Origin: Chelativorans sp. J32
GTDB lineage: Bacteria > Pseudomonadota > Alphaproteobacteria > Rhizobiales > Rhizobiaceae
Direction of reading: 5' to 3'
Length of the DNA stretch: 64,000 nucleotides
Assembly: GCF_000518985.1 (NCBI RefSeq)
Contig: NZ_JAEQ01000001.1
Location: forward strand, 434,001-498,000
Below are positions 8,865 to 17,699 of the stretch, in pieces. The stretch's first letter is position 1. Each line of letters starts with the position of its first letter. Under the pieces are notes generated by a model. That model did not search any database and was not told the origin of the DNA. It saw nothing but the letters and a program-made list of their open reading frames with translations. The translations under genes and the position numbers were made by a program.

Positions 8865-10591
8865 GCAGCCTCCGCCAGGTCGGAGTTCCTGACGAGTTCG
8901 ATGAAGGCGTCCTCCATCGTGGGATCGGGGTTTTCGGGGCTTGCCACACTGGCCTTGAGCTCGTCCGGCGAGCCGAGAGCGATCGAGCGGCCGCGATAGA
9001 TGAGCGAGATACGGTCGCAATACTCCGCCTCGTCCATGAAATGGGTGGTGACGAGGACGGTGACGCCCTTTTCCACGAGGCCGTTGATATGGGTCCAGAA
9101 CTCTCGCCGGGTGATGGGATCGACGCCGGAGGTGGGCTCGTCCAGGAAGAGTGCTTCGGGCTCGTGCAGCACGGCGCAGGCAAGCGCCAGCCGTTGCTTC
9201 AACCCCAACGGCAGGTCTTTCGCGGACATGCCGAGAATGGATCTGAAATCGAAGATCTCCGTCATGAGCGCGATGCGCTCGCGCTTGCCGGCACCGCTGA
9301 GGCCGTAGACGCCGGCGAAGAAGGCGAGATTCTGGGCAACGTTCAAGTCGCCGTAGAGCGAGAATTTCTGCGCCATATAGCCGAGGCGGTTGCGTGCTTC
9401 GGCCGTGTCGCGGCGCAGATCGAAACCGGCGACCCGCCCTTCTCCTTCGGTCGGCTTCAAAAGCCCGCAGAGCATCTTGAAAGTGGTCGATTTGCCGGCG
9501 CCGTTTGGGCCGAGAAGGCCGAAAATCTGCCCGCGCGGGATGGAAAAGGTGATGTCGCTTGCCGCCGTGAAATCGCCGAAGCGCTTTGTGAGGCCATGCG
9601 CCTCGATGACGGCGCCGCCTTCGGTCCGGTCGCGAGGAACGGCGGCGTCCGCGAGCTTCGACTGCCCGCCAGGGCCGCCGCCGAGCATGTCCACAAAGGC
9701 ATCCTCGAAACGCGGCGCCGTGGGATTTATGACTGCACCTTTCCCGGCGATGTCCTTGGCTTTCCACCCTTGAGGCTCCGGCGCGTCGAGAACGAGGCGG
9801 ATCGCTTCACCCTGGATGACGCCGTCCACGACGCCGGCCTCGCCCAGCACCTTGGTCAGGATCGGCCGTCGTCGGCCTTCGATGCCGCCAAGCCTGAAGA
9901 CGCGGCCGTCCACCCGGCTCGTCAGTTCGGAGGGCGTTCCCGTGAAGAGCAGCTTTCCTTCGTTGAGAAGGAGGACACGATGGCAGGCCTCCGCCTCGTC
10001 AAGATAGGCGGTGGACCAGAGGACGCCGATGCCTTCCTTCGTCAGGTTCTCGACCATAGCCCAGAGGTCGCGGCGCGAGATCGGGTCGACGCCCACGCCG
10101 GGCTCGTCAAGAAGGAGCAGACGCGGCTTTTTCAGGAGTGCGCAGGCGAGGCCGAGTTTCTGCTTCATGCCGCCCGAAAGCTTGCCGGCTAGCCGGCCGG
10201 TGAAGCGCTTGAGATCGGTGAAGGTTAGGAGCTCGTCAAAAACCTCCGGGCGTTCCGCAAGAGGCAGGCCGCGCAAATCGGCATAAAGATCGAGGTTTTC
10301 CTGGACGGAGAGGTCTTCATAAAGCCCGAAGCGTTGCGGCATGTAGCCGATCGCGGCCTGAATGCTTGCGGCATCCTTACGCGTGTCGAACCCCAGCACC
10401 TCGATCCTGCCCGTGTCGGGCAGCATGAGGCCTGTCATCAGTCGGATCAGCGTAGTCTTGCCGGCGCCGTCCGGCCCGACAAGCCCGGTGATCTCTCCGC
10501 CCTTAATCGAGCCGGACACTGCGTCGAGAGCGGGAGCCGCGCTGCCGAACCTCTTGGTGACATCGGAAAGGCGGACGAATTCCTCGCCCAT
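8861..10591 (-). CDS. ybhF: Tandem-domain ABC exporter ATPase (YbhF-like)
   Basis: A 576-residue protein with two fused nucleotide-binding domains. Domain 1 (about 1-240) has Walker A GPDGAGKTT, signature KLSGGMKQKL and Walker B LLLLDEPGVGVD. Domain 2 (about 320-576) has Walker A GPNGAGKST and Walker B LFLDEPTSGVD; its signature is degenerate (LPLGLKQRL instead of LSGGQ), as in other YbhF-type proteins. It energises the YbhS/YbhR channel in the cytoplasm. It begins 10 bp after the membrane fusion protein gene and overlaps the next permease by 4 bp. Confidence 0.9.
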   Translation of the reverse strand: MGEEFVRLSDVTKRFGSAAPALDAVSGSIKGGEITGLVGPDGAGKTTLIRLMTGLMLPDTGRIEVLGFDTRKDAASIQAAIGYMPQRFGLYEDLSVQENLDLYADLRGLPLAERPEVFDELLTFTDLKRFTGRLAGKLSGGMKQKLGLACALLKKPRLLLLDEPGVGVDPISRRDLWAMVENLTKEGIGVLWSTAYLDEAEACHRVLLLNEGKLLFTGTPSELTSRVDGRVFRLGGIEGRRRPILTKVLGEAGVVDGVIQGEAIRLVLDAPEPQGWKAKDIAGKGAVINPTAPRFEDAFVDMLGGGPGGQSKLADAAVPRDRTEGGAVIEAHGLTKRFGDFTAASDITFSIPRGQIFGLLGPNGAGKSTTFKMLCGLLKPTEGEGRVAGFDLRRDTAEARNRLGYMAQKFSLYGDLNVAQNLAFFAGVYGLSGAGKRERIALMTEIFDFRSILGMSAKDLPLGLKQRLALACAVLHEPEALFLDEPTSGVDPITRREFWTHINGLVEKGVTVLVTTHFMDEAEYCDRISLIYRGRSIALGSPDELKASVASPENPDPTMEDAFIELVRNSDLAEAA

Positions 10592-10601
10592 AGGTCCATC
10601 C

Positions 10602-11633
10602 TCAATTGGTTGCCGAGGTCTCGACGTCGCCGTTTTCGAGCACGCGAACCGTCACGGGCATGCCTTGGCGCAGGCCGGTGTCCGGCTCCTCCACAACAAC
10701 GCGCAGGCGGTAGACGAGGTCGGTCCGAAGCTCCGGAGTCTCGACCGATTTCGGCGTGAACTCGGCCACCGGCGAGATGAAACCGACCTGACCGCGATAC
10801 GGCCTGTCGGGTGCGCTGTCGGTGATGACTTCGACGGCCATGCCCGGATGGATGCGGCCGAGATCAGGCTCCTCGATATAGGTCCGCACCCAAACGGGCC
10901 GATCGAGCGAGAGGATATAGGTGGCATCTCCCGGGGAAAGGATCGCGCCGGGCTCGCGAACGCGTGACAGGATCACGCCTTCTGCGGGCGCATGAAGCTC
11001 GGTATCGCCCAGCGCGGTCTTGGCCGACGCAAGATTGGCTTCGGCCGCATGCAGGCTCGCCTGAGCAGCCGCGATGTCTTCCTCCCGCGTGCCTTCTTCG
11101 AGAAGGCGGAGCGCCTCATTCGCGGCATCCACACGCGCGGCCGCCATATCGCGCGCCGCCTGGGCTTGGTCCAAGGCTGCCTGCGAGATGGCACCCCCGG
11201 GCCTGAGTTGACGCGCCCGCTCCAGGGCCTGCTCGGCATTCGCGAGGTTATAGGTCTGCTCGGCAAGGCTCGCCCGCGCCTGGGCGATCTCCGCCTGCCT
11301 CGGACCAGCCTTGAGTTTGGCGAGATTCGCCTGCTGGCTCGCGACTTCTGCTTCCGCCGCGCGCAGCGCATCGGCATAGGTTTGATTGTCCAGGCGCGCC
11401 AACAATTGGCCGCTCTCCACCCGATCGCCTTCGTCGACGAGCATTTCCGAAACGCGCCCGCTGACACGGAAGCCGAGCTGCACCTGGCGGATATCGACAT
11501 TGCCATAGAGCGTGAGGTCGGTTTCTTCCGTCTGCGTCCAGCCAAAGCGGGCAGGGAGATCATACCACCAGCCGGCGGCGGCTGCCCCGGCAACGACCAG
11601 CAATGCCGCGATGCGAGGGAGCCTATGCTTCAT
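10602..11633 (-). CDS. ybhG: HlyD/RND-type membrane fusion protein (YbhG-like)
   Basis: A 343-residue periplasmic adaptor. It has an N-terminal membrane anchor ([16 protein letters not shown]), a first lipoyl half-domain ([20 protein letters not shown]), a long alpha-helical coiled-coil hairpin at about residues 75-215 (Ala/Glu/Gln/Arg-rich heptads), a second lipoyl half ([19 protein letters not shown]) and a beta-barrel domain. It bridges the inner-membrane transporter to an outer-membrane channel that is not encoded here. Its start overlaps the end of the TetR-type gene by 11 bp. Confidence 0.88.
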   Translation of the reverse strand: MKHRLPRIAALLVVAGAAAAGWWYDLPARFGWTQTEETDLTLYGNVDIRQVQLGFRVSGRVSEMLVDEGDRVESGQLLARLDNQTYADALRAAEAEVASQQANLAKLKAGPRQAEIAQARASLAEQTYNLANAEQALERARQLRPGGAISQAALDQAQAARDMAAARVDAANEALRLLEEGTREEDIAAAQASLHAAEANLASAKTALGDTELHAPAEGVILSRVREPGAILSPGDATYILSLDRPVWVRTYIEEPDLGRIHPGMAVEVITDSAPDRPYRGQVGFISPVAEFTPKSVETPELRTDLVYRLRVVVEEPDTGLRQGMPVTVRVLENGDVETSATN

Positions 11634-12330
11634 GGCGCTGCTCCAGTTTCAGGGACGCCACCAGCTCCGCGGCAAGTCGGCGAACCTCCTCCGTTTCGGG
11701 TTTGCCGAACCCGCTCCATCCGAGCTGGGCGAGGGCGGCGGCGCGGGCGACGCGGAAGACCATCATGCCGCCGAGCAGGGAAAGGGTGCGAAGCTTGACA
11801 TGGTTCGACTGCGGATCCTCCCCGACGAGGATGCCCACGAGCCTGCCCGATACTTCGAGCATGGGCTTCATGACGCCGCCATAGACACGCTGGAACGCCT
11901 CCGTGGGTTCCATCTGCTCGCGGATGAGAAAGCGCGCCCATGGCTCGGATTCATCGCTGATAAAGAGGGCCGCCATGGTCTCCGCGATCCTGGTGAGAAG
12001 CATTTGCGCTTCGGCTTGCCCGATCGGCTCGCCGTCCCGGTCGGCGGTTTCGAAACGGCCGCGCACCGTATCGCGAAGCCCGGCCACATGGGCGGAAATG
12101 AGGGTGCCGATATAATCCGCAGCGGCGATATAGAGCCCCTCCTTGCCACCGAAATAATAGGGGATCGCTTGCAGGTTTACACCCGCCGCGTCCGCGAGCA
12201 TTCGCGTCGACGCGCCGTCGAAGCCGTAGCGGCCGAAAATGTCGACCGCGGTTCTAAGGAGCCTTTGGCGTGGATCGGCACGCCGGACAGTACGGTCCTG
12301 CAGACGCGTGGGACGCTTTTCATCGGGCAT
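11623..12330 (-). CDS. cecR: TetR-family repressor with CecR/YbiH-type C-terminal domain
   Basis: A 235-residue regulator. The TetR helix-turn-helix is at about residues 22-65 ([20 protein letters not shown], then [24 protein letters not shown]), and the C-terminal ligand domain contains the [17 protein letters not shown] block typical of the CecR (YbiH, DUF1956) group. It is the first gene of an operon in the same order as E. coli cecR-ybhGFSR, so autoregulation of the exporter operon is the likely role. A 15-bp inverted repeat just upstream (12367-12381) is a candidate operator. Confidence 0.87.
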   Translation of the reverse strand: MPDEKRPTRLQDRTVRRADPRQRLLRTAVDIFGRYGFDGASTRMLADAAGVNLQAIPYYFGGKEGLYIAAADYIGTLISAHVAGLRDTVRGRFETADRDGEPIGQAEAQMLLTRIAETMAALFISDESEPWARFLIREQMEPTEAFQRVYGGVMKPMLEVSGRLVGILVGEDPQSNHVKLRTLSLLGGMMVFRVARAAALAQLGWSGFGKPETEEVRRLAAELVASLKLEQRHEA

Positions 12331-12663
12331 GGATAAAGCCTCTGCGGAAAGTCGCAGAAGATTAGTTTAATCGATGATTAAGTCAATCGAATGAAATGTG
12401 AGCTGCCGCAGCACCAGGCTGAAACTTTACGCAGCGATTTCGGGGACCCGAGCGGGGCGGCTTAGTGTGTGTCTATGCAGGGGGGCGGTCGCGAGCCGGA
12501 GATCTTGATCGGTTCTGCCTTAGTCGACGCCGGCATCTTCCGGCCGTCGCCCTGGCAAAGTCGGGGCGGTGAGAAGATCAGTGCGTGGCTGCCCTGCTTG
12601 TAATAGGGTGTGCGATCGCCTGAACGCCGAACGCCGCAAGCGCTCAATCTGCCGCCGGTCAGA
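12331..12663. other. Intergenic region, no gene recognised
   Basis: 333 bp between the start of cecR and the end of the siderophore-binding-protein gene, both on the minus strand. Besides the operator-like repeat at 12367-12381 I see no convincing gene, RNA or terminator. A minus-strand open frame at 12462-12725 has no ribosome binding site, overlaps the next gene's 3' end and is of low-quality composition. Confidence 0.5.
12367..12381. promoter_or_regulatory. Candidate CecR/TetR operator
   Basis: An inverted repeat, TTAATC-GAT-GATTAA, in a short AT-rich patch 37 bp upstream of the cecR start, in otherwise GC-rich DNA. A partial second AATCGA copy follows at about 12384-12389. Its position fits autorepression by the TetR-family protein. 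Assignment is by location and symmetry only. Confidence 0.4.
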
Positions 12664-13584
12664 TCACTCCGGCAGCGAGATGTCGTAGATCTTTGCGAGC
12701 TCCTCAAGCATGAGGTTGGCCGCAATCACGCCGCCGGCGGTGTTCCAGATGGCGTCGTCGACGGCCATGGCCTTGCCGGCCTTCACCACGTTGAGGTTCT
12801 GCCAAAGCGGTTCCTTGGTCCACTCCTCGGCAAGCCCCTTGGCGCTGCCGTCCCCGGTCTCGTAAACGAAATAGAAGAGGCGATCGCCGTCCATTTCCGG
12901 AATGCGTTCCTTCGTCACCTCGTCGGCGAAGGCGTCCTTATCCTGGCTCGCGGGCCGGGCGAAGCCGATCTCGGAGAGGATCAGCCCAGCGAAGGTGTCC
13001 TTGTAATAGATGCGCGTGCGGCCCGGCATGAAGCGGACGAGCGAGATCTTCTCCGCCTTGCGGTCACCGAGCGCCTCGCTGAGAGCGGCCACCCGGGCAT
13101 TATAGCGGTCGAGGACGGCTTTGCCTTCAGCCTCCTTGCCCGCCGCCTTGGTGTAAAGCGCTAAATTGATCTTCCAGTCGCCGCGAAGCGTCTCAGCGAA
13201 GACGGTGGGTGCGATCGCCGAAAGCTGATTGTAGATCTTCTCATGACGCATCTTGTTGCCGAGGATGAGATCCGGCTCCAGAGCGGCAATGAGCTCGAGA
13301 TTGACAGCCGACTCCTCGCCCACCACTTCGACCCCCTTCATTTGATCCGCGATATGCGCGTACCAAGGATCGCCCAGCCAGGAACGAACTGCGCCGACGG
13401 GCTCGATTCCGACCGCCAGCAGCGCCTCGGTGCCTTCATTGGTGAGCACCACGACCCGCTGCGGGTTTTCAGGCACTTCGGTCGTACCCATTGAATGCGT
13501 GATCTCCGCGGCCTGAAGCGCGCCGGAAGCGGCAAGAAAAAGCGGCAGGGCCAGGAGAGTGGAGAGCAGCCGGCGGCGGATCAT
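12664..13584 (-). CDS. Periplasmic iron-siderophore binding protein (FecB/FepB-like)
   Basis: A 306-residue substrate-binding protein of the class III (TroA/FecB) fold. An N-terminal signal peptide (IRRRLLSTLLALPLFLAASG ending near ALQA) is followed by the family's two lobes, with the typical phrases PQRVVVLTNEGTEALLAVGI and LIAALEPDLILGN. The start is placed at ATG 13584; an upstream extension to 13641 would spoil the signal peptide. It is transcribed divergently from the permease and ATPase genes, an arrangement that allows separate control of the receptor. Exact siderophore unknown; the PF01497 family also includes haem and cobalamin binders. Confidence 0.82.
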   Translation of the reverse strand: MIRRRLLSTLLALPLFLAASGALQAAEITHSMGTTEVPENPQRVVVLTNEGTEALLAVGIEPVGAVRSWLGDPWYAHIADQMKGVEVVGEESAVNLELIAALEPDLILGNKMRHEKIYNQLSAIAPTVFAETLRGDWKINLALYTKAAGKEAEGKAVLDRYNARVAALSEALGDRKAEKISLVRFMPGRTRIYYKDTFAGLILSEIGFARPASQDKDAFADEVTKERIPEMDGDRLFYFVYETGDGSAKGLAEEWTKEPLWQNLNVVKAGKAMAVDDAIWNTAGGVIAANLMLEELAKIYDISLPE

Positions 13585-13662
13585 GCGGACACCTAACTTG
13601 ACAAGGACGGTCGGAATTTGTGAGAGCAAGAGCAGAAGCAAACCTGACTGTCAACATCACCT
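13585..13662. promoter_or_regulatory. Divergent promoter region of the siderophore importer
   Basis: 78 bp separating the binding protein (minus) from the permease operon (plus). A perfect TTGACA hexamer is present on the plus strand at 13598-13603 and another on the minus strand at 13649-13654, each correctly oriented as a -35 element. No good -10 hexamer is visible for either. I see no recognisable Fur, RirA or Irr box. Confidence 0.3.
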
Positions 13663-14679
13663 TTGAACAGCTCCGCGCCCATAGCCTTGACTGCGACCGC
13701 GAACCGGTTGCCGCTGATCTATGGGGGCTTGGTACTCCTGCTCGGGGTGGCGGTGCTTGGCAGCCTGATGCTGGGCTACACCATCTACACGCCCGGTGAG
13801 CTCTGGGACGCGCTCGCCGGCTCCGGAACGAGCGAAGCCGACACGGTCATCCGCGAATACCGCCTGCCGCGCGCGATCGTGGCGCCTTTGGTAGGGGCTG
13901 CGCTCGGCGTGGCGGGGGTGATCGTCCAGACACTTTCGCGCAACCGCATCGCCTCGCCGGATACGCTGGGGCTCAATGCCGGTGCGTCGCTGGCCGTCGT
14001 GGCCGTGAGCGCAGCTTTCGGCACCTCGTCCCTTTTTGGGCTTTCGTTCGCGGCGGCGTCGGGCGCATTTCTGACGAGCGTGCTCGTCTTCGCCCTCGCC
14101 GCGACGGCAGGCGGGCTTTCGCCGCTGCGCATCGTGCTCGTGGGCGTGACATTCGCCGGGCTGATGAATGCGATGGTCGAGGTGATCCTGACCGTCAACG
14201 AGGCCGAATTGCAGCAATTGCTGTTCTGGCTTTCCGGAGCTTTCGTGGACCGGCCGCTGACATTGGTGGCGCGAAACCTGCCGCTTCTGGCGGTGGGAGG
14301 TCTGATGGCGGCAATGCTTGCCCGCCCGCTCGACGCGCTGCAGACGGACGACGCCACAGCGCAGAGCCTCGGCGCACCGGTTCGGGTGATCCGCATCGCA
14401 AGCTTCGTCGCCGTGGCCCTGCTCACCGGCGCCTCGGTTGCCATGGCGGGGCCCGTGGGCTTCGTCGGGCTCGTGGTGCCGCACGCGGCCCGAGCGCTCG
14501 TGGGTTCAAGGCATTCTGAAAAGCTCGGCGCGGCGGCGCTTGTCGGGGCTGTCTATGCGACGGCGGCCGATATCCTCGCCCGCTTCGTCATCTATCCCAC
14601 AGAGGCGCCGGTGGGCGCGATCACGGCTGTCGTGGGCGCGGCTCTTCTCCTCGTCCTCCTGCGCAGGCGAGCCGCATGA
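13663..14679 (+). CDS. FecCD-family iron-siderophore ABC permease
   Basis: A 338-residue polytopic membrane protein of the FecCD/BtuC family (about nine to ten helices). It has the family motifs YRLPRAIVAPLVGAALGVAG near the N-terminus, NRIASPDTLGLNAGASL, and GPVGFVGLVVPHAARALVG near the C-terminus, the region that contacts the ATPase. The start is a TTG at 13663 without a clear ribosome binding site, so the exact N-terminus is uncertain. It overlaps the next permease by 4 bp (ATGA) and forms a heterodimeric channel with it. Confidence 0.87.
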   Translation: MNSSAPIALTATANRLPLIYGGLVLLLGVAVLGSLMLGYTIYTPGELWDALAGSGTSEADTVIREYRLPRAIVAPLVGAALGVAGVIVQTLSRNRIASPDTLGLNAGASLAVVAVSAAFGTSSLFGLSFAAASGAFLTSVLVFALAATAGGLSPLRIVLVGVTFAGLMNAMVEVILTVNEAELQQLLFWLSGAFVDRPLTLVARNLPLLAVGGLMAAMLARPLDALQTDDATAQSLGAPVRVIRIASFVAVALLTGASVAMAGPVGFVGLVVPHAARALVGSRHSEKLGAAALVGAVYATAADILARFVIYPTEAPVGAITAVVGAALLLVLLRRRAA

Positions 14680-15746
14680 CGGGCGGCGCGGCAAAGCTTT
14701 CGCGGAGAGCACCGGTTCTCGGTAACCTCGCACGCGACCGCGCAAGGGCGGTGACCATCGTCCTTCTCCTGCTCGTCGTTACAATCCTGATGCTGCTCGG
14801 CAGCGCGGCCTTCGGCTCGACCTGGGTGCCGCTGGAGAAGGTCGTCGCTGTGCTCTCCGGTGGCGGCGAACGCATGGAAAGGCTGATCATCCTGCAATTG
14901 CGGTTGCCGCGCGTGTTGCTCGCAGTCCTTGCAGGCGCAGCCATCGCCGTGTCGGGCTTTCTTCTCCAGAAGGTCACGCGCAACGAACTTGCCTCGCCGA
15001 GCGTGCTGGGGGTCGTGGATGGAGCCGCGCTCGGCGTCGTCATTTTCCTCGCCCTGCTCTCGAACGACAGCAATGCGCTGATCGTCAGCATCGGCTGGCA
15101 GCCGCTCGCCGCCGCGCTGGGCGCGTGCGCGGCGGTAGCGCTGGTCTTCGCGTTGAGCGGGCGGCAGGCGTCCTCGGCCGTGCGGCTCCTGCTGTTCGGC
15201 ATCGCGGTGGCCGCCGCGGCCAAATCCGTGATCATGGTGCTGCTGCTGACCGGTCCGATTTACCGCACCACGCAAGCGGCGCGCTGGATCGCCGGCGCGG
15301 TCAACGAGACCAATTGGGGCGAGGTGCAGCTGACGGCGCTGCTTCTCGTGCCGGCGCTGGTTCTGGCGCTGATCGCCGCGACGCGCCTGCCGCCGAGCGA
15401 TCTGGACGACGTCTCCGCCCGGTCGGTGGGGCTTAATCTTCCTGTCTTTCGCCTCGTAATCTTCGCACTTGCCGCAGCACTCACGGCGATCTCGGTAGCG
15501 TTCGCGGGCGGTGTGAGCTTCATCGGTCTGCTTGCACCGCATATGGCGCGGCTTCTGGTTGGCCGTTCCGCCATCGCGGGAATTTTGGCGAGTGCCCTCT
15601 GCGGCGCGGTGATACTGATGGGCGCTGATCTGGTCGTGCGGGTGCTCTTCGCGCCGACGGAAGTGCCGGCGGGCACCATCACTGCGGTGATCGGCGCTCC
15701 CTATTTCCTCTATCTTCTTTTGCGGAAGGATCGCCTCAATGGATAA
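14676..15746 (+). CDS. FecCD-family iron-siderophore ABC permease, second subunit
   Basis: A 356-residue paralogue of the preceding permease, with LRLPRVLLAVLAGAAIAVSG, VTRNELASPSVLGVVDGA and GVSFIGLLAPHMARLLVG as the equivalent family motifs, and about nine to ten membrane helices. The ATG overlaps the previous stop codon (ATGA), and the 3' end overlaps the ATPase gene by 8 bp, so the three genes are translationally coupled. Confidence 0.88.
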   Translation: MTGGAAKLSRRAPVLGNLARDRARAVTIVLLLLVVTILMLLGSAAFGSTWVPLEKVVAVLSGGGERMERLIILQLRLPRVLLAVLAGAAIAVSGFLLQKVTRNELASPSVLGVVDGAALGVVIFLALLSNDSNALIVSIGWQPLAAALGACAAVALVFALSGRQASSAVRLLLFGIAVAAAAKSVIMVLLLTGPIYRTTQAARWIAGAVNETNWGEVQLTALLLVPALVLALIAATRLPPSDLDDVSARSVGLNLPVFRLVIFALAAALTAISVAFAGGVSFIGLLAPHMARLLVGRSAIAGILASALCGAVILMGADLVVRVLFAPTEVPAGTITAVIGAPYFLYLLLRKDRLNG

Positions 15747-16557
15747 GGCGCTCAACGGATTGACGGTCGACACGCTTTCGGTCGCCTATGGCGCGCGCCT
15801 CGCTGTCGACGCCATTTCGCTTGCCGTCCCGAAGGGCAAGATCACCGTGCTCGCGGGGCCGAACGGCTGTGGGAAGTCGACCCTGTTGCGTGCCATCCGC
15901 AGGCTGCACGTGGCCAAGTCGGGCTGCGTGCTTCTGGGCGACACTGACATCGGCAAGATGCGCGAGAAGGAGATCGCGCGCGAGATCGGGCTTCTGGCGC
16001 AATCGCCTTCTGCGCCGGAGGATATGCGGGTCGAGGAGTTGGTGCGGCTTGGCCGTTACCCGCACCAGGCGATGCTGCAGCCCTGGAGCAAGGACGACGC
16101 CGCGGCCGTCGAGGATGCCATGTTCGGCACGGGCGTGGGCCATCTGCGGGACCGGCGGATCGGCTCGCTTTCCGGGGGGCAGTTGCAGCGTGTATGGATC
16201 GCCATGGTGCTGGCGCAGCAGACCGACATTATCTGCTTGGACGAGCCGGTGAATCACCTGGACATGGCGCATCAGATCGACTGTCTGGATCTCGTCAGCC
16301 GCTTGAACCGCGAGCACGGGCGCACGGTCGTGCTGGTGCTGCACGATCTCAACCTGGCTGCCCGTTATGCGGACCTTCTCGTTTTCATGAAGGATGGCGG
16401 TATCGTGAGCGCGGGCTCGCCGCGGGAGCTGATGACGGAAGAGCTGATCGCATCCGTCTTCGGGATCCAGTGCCGCGTCATCGAGGACCCTGTGCACGAC
16501 CGCCCGCTTTGCATCCCCATGCGTAACTCCTCGCCCCGTTTCGAAGTGCAGGGCTGA
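15739..16557 (+). CDS. Iron-siderophore ABC transporter ATPase (FecE/FepC-like)
   Basis: A 272-residue single-domain ATPase. Walker A is GPNGCGKST, the signature is SLSGGQLQRVWIAMVLAQ, Walker B is IICLDEPVNHLD, and the switch histidine lies in LVLHDLN. The HDLNLAARYADLL phrase and the short length are typical of the FepC/FecE group. It overlaps the second permease by 8 bp and ends the operon; the LacI regulator starts about 108 bp later. Confidence 0.9.
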   Translation: MDKALNGLTVDTLSVAYGARLAVDAISLAVPKGKITVLAGPNGCGKSTLLRAIRRLHVAKSGCVLLGDTDIGKMREKEIAREIGLLAQSPSAPEDMRVEELVRLGRYPHQAMLQPWSKDDAAAVEDAMFGTGVGHLRDRRIGSLSGGQLQRVWIAMVLAQQTDIICLDEPVNHLDMAHQIDCLDLVSRLNREHGRTVVLVLHDLNLAARYADLLVFMKDGGIVSAGSPRELMTEELIASVFGIQCRVIEDPVHDRPLCIPMRNSSPRFEVQG

Positions 16558-16615
16558 CCGGCAGACCTTCTCAAAGTCTCACATAACATGCTGCACCTGT
16601 AGACTTGACGACGGC

Positions 16616-16651
16616 TGCTAATACGCATTACAAGCTTGCTAATACGCATTA
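16616..16651. promoter_or_regulatory. Tandem LacI-type operators
   Basis: Two identical copies of TGCTAATACGCATTA, at 16616-16630 and 16637-16651, spaced 21 bp start to start (two helical turns). The core TAATACGCATTA is nearly palindromic around a central CG, as expected for a LacI-family operator. The second copy ends 13 bp before the GTG start of the LacI gene. A TTGACG hexamer (16605-16610) just upstream may be the -35 element, which would put the operators across the start of transcription. Autoregulation of the whole sugar operon is the natural reading. Confidence 0.65.
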
Positions 16652-16664
16652 TCTGGAGGCCTGA

Positions 16665-17699
16665 GTGAAGCGGCTGACGCAGCGTGACATCGCGCAACTG
16701 GCAGGGGTGAGCCAGGCGACCGTTTCGCTCGTGCTGAATGGCGGGGCCGACGCCGCCGACCGCATCCCGGAGGAGACGCGGCGGCGCGTCCAGAAGATCA
16801 TCCAGGAAACCGGCTATGTGGCCGATCCCGTCGCCCGTCGCATGGCCAAGGGCCGCAACAACATCCTCGGCGTCTTCACCTATGAGCCCGCATTCCCCAG
16901 CGCGCAGGCCGATTTCTTCGCGCCCTTCCTGTTCGGCATCGAGGATGCGGCGCAGGCTCTCGGCTACGATCTTCTGCTGCTCACCGCCGCCGCGCGTGGG
17001 GAGGACGGGCGCAAGAGGATCTTCGACGAGAAGAATCGGCTGAGACTTGCCGACGGCTGTGTGGTGCTCGGGCGGGATTTCGACCGCGCCGAGCTGGTTC
17101 GCCTCATGGCGGGCGATTTTCCCTTCGTCGCTGTCGGCCGCCGCGATGATGCGGGGGCTCCTGTGCCTTATGTCGGAGCTGACTACGCGGCAGCCACCGC
17201 CGGCCTGGTCGAGCGTGCAGCGGGTATGGGACACCGCACGCTTGCCTATGTCGGCCCTTCGGAGGGCCCCGAATCTACCGTCGACCGGTGGCGCGGCTTC
17301 GAGAGGGCGCTCGCCGAGCAGGCGGCGGAACTGGTGCTCCATATTCCTTTTGCCGGCGGTCCAGAACGGGAGACGCTGGAAAAAGTGCGCGCGAGCGGGG
17401 CTACGGCGGTCTTCTTCACTGAGCTCGCGGACGCCATTCCCTTCAAGCGGGCGGCGGTGGCTGCCGGCCTTTCGGTGCCGGGAGATCTCTCCATCGTCGT
17501 GCTGGGCAGCCATATCCGGCCCACCGATACCGGTACGCGCTTCACCACCTATGCCGTGCCGCGCGAGGAGATGGGGCGCCGGGCGACCGAGGTGCTCGTC
17601 GCCATGCTCGAAGAAAAGAGCGGCGTCCAGCAGGTACTGCTCAACTGCGAACCGGTCGAGGGCGAGACCCTCGGCCCCATTTCAAAATCCAAGGTGTGA
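16665..17699 (+). CDS. LacI-family transcriptional regulator of the sugar operon
   Basis: A 344-residue regulator. The N-terminal helix-turn-helix is TQRDIAQLAGVSQATVSLVL (about residues 4-24), followed by the hinge helix region (PVARRMAKGRNNILGVF) and a periplasmic-binding-protein-like sugar domain with the end motif GRRATEVLVAML. The GTG start at 16665 has GGAGG 5 bases upstream. The gene overlaps the FAD oxidoreductase gene (GTGA) and heads the importer operon. Two operator-like repeats precede it. The sugar it senses cannot be read from sequence. Confidence 0.88.
   Translation: MKRLTQRDIAQLAGVSQATVSLVLNGGADAADRIPEETRRRVQKIIQETGYVADPVARRMAKGRNNILGVFTYEPAFPSAQADFFAPFLFGIEDAAQALGYDLLLLTAAARGEDGRKRIFDEKNRLRLADGCVVLGRDFDRAELVRLMAGDFPFVAVGRRDDAGAPVPYVGADYAAATAGLVERAAGMGHRTLAYVGPSEGPESTVDRWRGFERALAEQAAELVLHIPFAGGPERETLEKVRASGATAVFFTELADAIPFKRAAVAAGLSVPGDLSIVVLGSHIRPTDTGTRFTTYAVPREEMGRRATEVLVAMLEEKSGVQQVLLNCEPVEGETLGPISKSKV

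Noticed and set aside
7623-8999. 458-codon plus-strand open frame over the exporter permeases
   Set aside because: Composition is dominated by His, Asp, Glu and Arg, typical of antisense to membrane proteins; no domain or ribosome binding site.
8865-9767. Long minus-strand open frame fused upstream of the YbhS permease
   Set aside because: It lies wholly over the ATPase gene in another frame, is Arg/His-rich low-complexity sequence with no domain, and the true permease start is the ATG overlapping the ATPase stop codon.
12462-12725. 87-codon minus-strand open frame after the siderophore-binding protein gene
   Set aside because: No ribosome binding site, overlaps a real gene's 3' end, and composition is not protein-like.
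14592-15773. 393-codon minus-strand open frame over the siderophore permease
   Set aside because: Antisense shadow of a polytopic membrane protein; charged low-complexity sequence without motifs.
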